Assembly: GCA_029204225.1 (NCBI GenBank)
Contig: CM055114.1
Span: forward strand, 15,245,624-15,309,623
Direction of reading: 5' to 3'
Length of the DNA: 64,000 nucleotides
Source: Diphasiastrum complanatum
Lineage: Eukaryota; Streptophyta; Lycopodiopsida; Lycopodiales; Lycopodiaceae
Shown here: piece by piece, positions 58,990 through 64,000 of the stretch
Numbering within the stretch: the first letter of the stretch is position 1
Layout: every line of letters begins with the position of its first letter
Translations under genes and position numbers: made by a program
Notes under the pieces: generated by a model
Told to the model about the DNA's origin: nothing
The model's database searches: none
What the model saw: only the letters and a program-made list of their open reading frames with translations

Positions 58990-59430
58990 ATGGTTGGGTT
59001 TGTTCCTGCTACTCATTCTACAGGTTATCATACCGTACATTATCCACTTGGTCCTAAAAGGGACCCAGATTTGGAGGAGCATCACCGTTGTGTAAACAAT
59101 CGCTCCTTTATAATCATTTTGAAGTCCAGTTTGCATCCTTGTGATAATTAGTCTTGAATTAATGTTTGTTGTGCATCTGACAACGAGAACACAACACATA
59201 TCAAGTGGTTGGTCAAGGAGGCCGGCATCTACACGGATCATGAGATTTATCCAAATTTTTTTTTTTCAAGGGATGGAATTGATGCAGCTCCGCTGGCAAA
59301 AATTTGGCCCTATTTTCAGCTTATAGAATCGATTATTTCATCAGTTTTCCACTGGTCGACTTCACAATCAAGTCAAGTTGTGAATTTCGCCTGGAATCTA
59401 GTTTCCACTATCTTTATGCTTAAGGAATAG
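58990..59430 (+). pseudogene. Possible captured gene fragment, unknown
   Basis: Two stretches read like protein: VGFVPATHSTGYHTVHYPLG in one frame and, after about 50 codons and a shift, KWLVKEAGIYTDHEIYPNFF, RDGIDAAPLAKIWPYFQLIE and FAWNLVSTIFMLKE. Composition is more protein-like than the surroundings. I cannot name the family. It could be an exon of a host gene carried by a TE or a decayed gene. Confidence 0.22.
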
Positions 59431-60067
59431 ACAACTGCTATAAAACTTTTTTCGTGATTCATAAACGTATTCTGGATGAGAGGACGTTGATTTTTGTCTT
59501 CAAATAAAAAGGTGAAGTTGATCACAAACATGTTGTGTATGATAGCTGAAGTTGAGTTTTGTTTATGGTAATGTTTTCGTCTCTTTATTGCAAATGGACC
59601 AAATTGTAGCTAATTTTTGTTCACAAAGCTCAAACAAAATCATGTGATTCCTTTTATATCTATTGGCGCTTTTGGTCTTAATAAGCCTTCGTGACAATCA
59701 AATTAGGACAGATATACATTGGTGTTAGTCGCTAATAGTATGCCTATATTGTTCCAAAACAAACTTGAAAATCACTTCAGAACTCTAACTCATCAGCTAG
59801 GATGATTTTGTGTTCTAATCCTATGACACATGATGCTTCTCATCATTACCTTGAAGTATTAATTCCTTGAAGCACTGTGGGTGATTCTTTCAATATGAGA
59901 ACGAGAGTAGAAACTACTTCCACCTTTGTAGATCTGAAACCCTTCATCGAACGAGATCGTCTGAACTTGCTTATCCAACTCGAAGAAGTGTTGTTTTCAT
60001 CCATAGTAATGGACTAGCTGAGGTGGCTGATGACCTCTCTCGGTTGTCCATTTTAAACGTTTCCTCA

Positions 60068-60219
60068 AACACGCACATGCACACGCACACACATGCACAC
60101 GCATGCACACACGCACACACGCACGCGCCCCCGCACGCACGCACACACGCACACGCACGCACGGACCACCGCACGCACGCAGACACACACACACACACAC
60201 GCACACACACACACACACA
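60068..60219. repeat. (CA)n repeat interspersed with CpG
   Basis: CACACGCACAC-type repeat with many CGCA units and CGCGCCCCCGC near 60123. All long open frames across it (His-Thr, Val-Cys) are artefacts. Confidence 0.95.
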
Positions 60220-60229
60220 GTGAACATTT

Positions 60230-60550
60230 AAGAATTAATATCACCTCAAGCCAATTCGACACTCTAAAAATGAATATTTCTAAGAATCAGTATCACCTCA
60301 ACCTTGAATTTGGCCAAGTCGGCCAATTTGACACTTTAAAAATGAACATTTATAAGAATCACTATCACCTCAACTATGTATTCGACCAATTCGGCCAAGT
60401 CGACACTCTAAACTCGACGAATTTGACCAATAATCAGTATGACCTCAACCTTAAATTCGGTCAGTTTGGCCAAGTCGGCCAATTCGACCTTGATTTTGGC
60501 CCAAATAGACCCTGAATTCAGCCAATTCGGCCAAGAATCAGTATCACCTC
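60230..60550. repeat. Tandem repeat with GGCCAAGTCGGCC
   Basis: TCACCTCAA or GACCTCAA occurs at about 60241, 60293, 60365, 60441 and 60545. Between them are AATTCGGCCAAGTC, TTTGACACTNTAAA and AAGAATCAGTATC. Units are 52-104 bp and diverged. The 140-codon frame through it is an artefact. Confidence 0.75.
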
Positions 60551-60554
60551 AACC

Positions 60555-61200
60555 ATAAAGTCGACTAATTTTTCAGAAACTCGAATTTTTTATAGCAGAA
60601 ACTCGATTCGCATTTTTCAGAATTTTTTTATATCGCATCGACTCGAAAAATCCTTATTTTTCGATATTTAAAATCAGAATTTTTTGATACGAGATCGACT
60701 CAAAAAATCCGTAATTTTCGATATTCAAAAATCAAAAAATTTCGATACGAGATCGACTCGAAAAATTCGAAATTTTTTTGAATCATTGTAATTTTCGAGT
60801 CACTGTATAATTTCTCCAAAGACTCGAATTTTCGAGTCACTGTATAATTTTTCAAAAGACTCGAATTTTTTCAAAAATTCCAATTTTTCCAAAGACTCGA
60901 ATTTGTCTAAAAATTCAATTTTTTTTATCGAAGACTCCAAATTTTTCGAAGGCTCGGATTTTTTTTCCCAAGACTCAAATTTTTTGTAGCAAAAACTCGA
61001 CTCATATTTCTCAGAATTTTTCGATATCGTGTCGACTCGAAAAATCCGTATTTTTTTTATACCCAGAAATCAGAATTTTTTGATACGAGATCAACTCGGT
61101 TTTCTGATATGAGATCGACTCCGAAGACCGGATTCAAAGACTCGAATTTTTCCCAAGACTTTTTCGATAAATTCTAAACCTAAAATCAGACTTTTTTCCT
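60555..61200. repeat. Dense GACTCGAA / AATTTTTC array with 57-59-bp units
   Basis: A unit of 57-59 bp (ATCGACTCGAAAAATCC, TATTTTTCGATATT, AATCAGAATTTTTTGATACG) repeats at 60639, 60696, 60754 and again at 61033 and 61092. Between them GACTCGAATTTTT recurs in both orientations. The region is very rich in TCGA and self-complementary. Confidence 0.85.
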
Positions 61201-61379
61201 AAATCCTAAACCCAAAATTAGACTTTTTTGATATCCAAAAGAATAAGATAAACAACTTGAAGAACAACTACTGAACTTGCTTATGTTAAAATGAATTGAT
61301 CTAATGATCTATTTATAGTTGGTGATGTCACAGCCCTAACGGAATACACCATTATTCACCTGGCATGTGCCACATGGAG

Positions 61380-61734
61380 TTACAAAATTGGATCCAAAAT
61401 ATGTAGTGGATAAAACTCCACTATGCAATCTGCTTTGGACATTATTTGGTGACCCTCGACAAGTGATTCGACTTTGTCTTGGAAACACAACAAAATGATA
61501 CTTTGTCTCAATGTGCTTGTACTTGCTCTGAGAATGGTACCTAGGATTAATAGATAAAGCAATTGTATTTTGATTGTCGAAGAAGATGAAATTTGCTTGT
61601 AATTGACGAAGATTAATGGTGATAGTTGTCGCCATCCAACTTTTTGATCGAATTTGAAGATGACGCATCCATAGTAGACAATTATGATATTGAAAATCTG
61701 ACAATAAAGATAAACGCTTTGAACTAGTTACCAA
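61380..61734 (-). pseudogene. Copia RNase H C-terminus
   Basis: Read on -: FFDNQNTIALSINPRYHSQS, KHIETKYHFV and, in a second frame, DKVESLVEGHQIMSKADCIV, ending in the LTR. The D-N-Q-x-x-I-A-L and K-H-I-E motifs are diagnostic. A frameshift follows KYHFV. The usual C-terminal DIFTK is changed here. Confidence 0.85.
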
Positions 61735-61746
61735 AGCTATGATCTA

Positions 61747-61758
61747 GCTCTGATACAA
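61747..61758 (-). other. Degenerate iMet primer binding site
   Basis: The reverse complement TTGTATCAGAGC differs by one base from TGGTATCAGAGC and directly follows the CA end of the LTR. Confidence 0.75.
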
Positions 61759-62409
61759 TGTTGAACAATAAGTTGTATATCAGTCGAATAACTATTCGAC
61801 AATGGTAGTTCGAGTGACTGTTTGATATTGATAGTTTGATAGTTGATTGGAGAAACAATAGTTAATGTAATAACAAAACTATTTCGAAACTATCATAAAC
61901 AGCTTTACTATCATTCACAAGTGCGAAATATGAACGACAGAGAAAGATCGCTTCATTGCCAATTATCAGAACTCAAATCATAATAGCATGAATAATAGGA
62001 ACAATAAAACAAGACAAGTCATGTGTCGAATTGTCGAATGCGGTCTCTATTGCTAAATGGTGAAAAAAATACATCTCTTGTCTACTCTGATTGCACTACA
62101 ATAATAACGCATCTAATTTTGTTATAAATTTTGCTCATACACAAACTATAATCTCTATAGCTTATTAATGATCAGTCTACGCTTGTGGCGAAACAAAGAG
62201 GAGAAGAAGAAGAATAAATACTTTTGATGAACAACTTGAACAACAACTACTGAACCTGTTGATGTTAAAATGAACTGATCTAATGGTCTATTTATAGTTG
62301 TTGATGGCATAGCCCTAACAAAATACGGCGTTATCCACCTGGCATGTGCCACATGAGTTAGAAATCAGAGCTGATCTAATCTGTATTTGATATAAGCTTA
62401 AAATCTGAT

Positions 62410-63420
62410 ATTGTAATTGTTGGAATTTAATCTAACTCCTACTCATCCCTATAGCCCTCCTCCTCTCAAAACTACTCTCTCAAAGATATCTGGAGAAAAT
62501 GAATTTTTTTTCAACAATCTGCATTTTTGGACTGAATGTCGCAACAGGCAAAAAACCCGACAAAGGCCACTTCACTTTCGGGCTTTTCTAAGCACTAAAG
62601 GTTTTGCGAAAAAGGCGACAAAGTGTTCATTAAAGGTTTTAGTCCATTTCATGCACTTCCAGTTATGCGACAATTCTCCCAAAAAATACGAAAAATATGA
62701 AGGTCTATAGATCTACACATGATTATGAGTACAGACTGTCTACATCCTCATGCTCCAATAAAAATCGTCCTGATTAGTCAATTAAACAACTGTTAAACGA
62801 TCTTGTAATTGTAAAATTAGAGTAACACAAGATCTACTAGTTGCTATAAGTGAATGAGCGACTGATGATGCATTATGATGTATAAAGATATTCCATAAGA
62901 GATCAAACGACCCAAAAAAACATGGGTCTTCATAGTAGCTGACTCCTCAGAGTTGGTGATTATAGAGAGCAAGATAAAATATTCAGAGTGATAGCTATTG
63001 TTTTGTTTCTTTAAGTAGGATTAGCGCTTATCAGCACAATTGTATTGTGATTTGATCATTGTTTCTACAACTTTAATATACATAATCGCTATTGTTCCAT
63101 CTCTTTGCATTCTTGTTGAATGTTCATTAACTCTCACTCTTCCCTTAAAATAGTATCATAACAGAGAAATGTATGGCTGTCTTTGATGCCTAATTGTGCA
63201 AAATATCAGTATCAAAAAATTGCATGGCTGTCACATACGCCTAATCATGGTAGTCTAAGACTCCTACACTGATAATCATATTCAACTCAAACTGAACAGT
63301 TTTCTAATCTCTGTTTTCTAAGTATTCCACGATCCTCCTTAACACAATTATCATTGTTCTTCAAAGTATTCAGTGTCTTTCTCATTTTGGTTGGAACTTC
63401 GTTTAAAAAGTTTTCCCACA
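62410..63420. other. Non-coding; probable LTR end on the right
   Basis: A 97-codon ORF at 62417-62710 has no recognisable domain. The right end (TTTTCCCACAGAG) borders a PBS and is therefore likely to be the end of a + strand LTR whose start was not identified. Confidence 0.35.
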
Positions 63421-63423
63421 GAG

Positions 63424-63435
63424 TGGTATCAGAGC
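63424..63435 (+). other. Primer binding site, tRNA-iMet type
   Basis: TGGTATCAGAGC, an exact plant initiator-Met PBS, on +. No gag follows; an LTR-like repeat starts about 50 bp further on. Confidence 0.75.
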
Positions 63436-63479
63436 TGATAATTCATTAGAGCCATCTCCACCATCAATAATTTTTGTAC

Positions 63480-63880
63480 AGTTAATTAGATTTATTGTAT
63501 TTGGTTGTTATCGGCACTTGACCCGCCATTGACATATCAGTTGGGGCACTCGTCTCGTAGCCGGCTACTTTGGTTAGCCGAGTAGCCACATGTAGGAAAA
63601 TTAGCCTGTATAATGTATTTTTGACAACATTTGCTATACTCAGGGGCATGTCCTGAGTTTGTCAGTCTTTTAGCCCATGTTGGGCCTATTAGTTAGACAT
63701 GTGCCTATTTCAGTGTGTTGACACTTGTCGAGCCCATGCGTGTTGGGGGTTTTAGTATATGTACATTGTTTTCTTTGTAATCAATAGCCTTTGTTGTGCC
63801 ATCTTTGAGAGCTTGTGAGGAGTGGCTATGGTGATTGATTGATGTGATCTTTGCATACTACACTAGATCCTAACGGAATT
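63480..63880 (+). repeat. LTR-like dispersed repeat (copy on +)
   Basis: Partner of 16740-17130 in opposite orientation, with TGTGCCATCTTTGAGAGC near 63795. It sits between a PBS and a copia RNase H end and so looks like an LTR or fragment inserted into an older element. Confidence 0.6.
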
Positions 63881-63884
63881 TTAA

Positions 63885-64000
63885 CTACGTGGAGTTAAAG
63901 GATTGGATCCGAAATATGTAGTAGATAAGGCTCCATTATCCAATTTGCTTCAGTCGTTATTTGGTAACCCTCGACAATTGATTCGACTCTGTCTCGACAA
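63885..64000 (-). pseudogene. Copia RNase H C-terminus, partial at window end
   Basis: Direct diverged repeat of 61375-61485: GGATCC, AAATATGTAGT, ACCCTCGACAA, TGATTCGACT and GTCTTG/GTCTCG are shared in order. It encodes on - the last part of copia RNase H and continues beyond the window. Confidence 0.65.

Larger units (their letters stand above)
61235..62353 (-). mobile_element. Internally deleted copia derivative, second case
   Basis: On - the order is 5' LTR (62353-61759), degenerate PBS (61758-61747), RNase H remnant (61734-61380), then a 3' LTR truncated after about 140 bp (61374-61235). Both LTR copies share TGTGGCACATGCCAGGTG, CTATAAATAGA (TATA), AACTACTG-type and CAACTTGAA-type segments. 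Gag, protease, integrase and RT are absent. Confidence 0.8.

Noticed and set aside
59971-60515. Cys-Val and His-Thr rich open frames
   Set aside because: They are translations of the CA/CG microsatellite and the adjacent tandem repeat.

Overview
This window looks like intergenic nuclear DNA from a vascular plant with a large, repeat-rich genome. It holds Ty1/copia and Ty3/gypsy LTR retrotransposons of plant type (iMet PBS TGGTATCAGAGC, Asp-type PBS, chromodomain integrase), a CACTA transposase with two GT-AG introns, plant telomere-like AAACCCTA units and long CT/GA microsatellites. I found no bacterial, organellar, rRNA or tRNA gene and no intact host gene. Species cannot be read from the sequence; the density of old, nested, decayed elements fits a gymnosperm, a fern or a large-genome angiosperm.

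Layout. 0-4.5 kb: HSE-like palindromes, then a decayed CACTA (En/Spm, TNP2) transposase on +. 4.5-11 kb: non-coding, with a 90-bp tandem repeat, a GC-rich patch, a 63-bp tandem repeat seeded with telomere-like sequence, and three adjacent hairpins. 11.5-12.1 kb: copia gag remnant (+). 12.2-15.9 kb: Ty3/gypsy gag-protease remnant on -. 16.7-19.9 kb: LTR-like repeat, gypsy integrase/chromodomain remnant (+) and a duplicated LTR-like block. 20.5-22.8 kb: (CT)n, a 114-bp hairpin satellite and a GC island. 23.8-30.15 kb: a copia element (+; LTR, PBS, gag, pol) interrupted by other repeats, including an internally deleted copia on -. 30.15-32.4 kb: gypsy chromovirus 3' half (+) with PPT, LTR and PBS. 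33.1-34.1 kb: copia RNase H plus LTR start. 34.3-38.5 kb: copia pol (+). 38.5-42.3 kb: copia gag-pol on - with its long leader and PBS. 42.5-49.2 kb: small remnants, a GA microsatellite and a GC-rich poly-C region. 49.5-56.2 kb: copia on -, split by a gag-only LTR element (+; 51.5-54.8 kb) that has an Asp-type PBS and a multi-knuckle Gag. 56.6-61.2 kb: microsatellites, unknown ORFs and a dense TCGA/AATTTTTC repeat array. 61.2-62.4 kb: a second internally deleted copia on -. 63.4-64 kb: PBS, LTR-like repeat and a copia RNase H end.

No set of genes works together here; the organisation is nested insertion, recombination and decay. Most in-frame stops in the retrotransposon ORFs can be explained by single C-to-T (or G-to-A) changes, as expected from deamination in methylated, silenced DNA. 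The most interesting items are the gag-only element with its long flanking copia duplication, two copia derivatives that join the 5' end directly to RNase H, the 114-bp hairpin satellite, an LTR bounded by a PPT and a PBS, the TCGA array, and a palindrome CACAC(G/A)TGTG that recurs in several different LTR-like regions.
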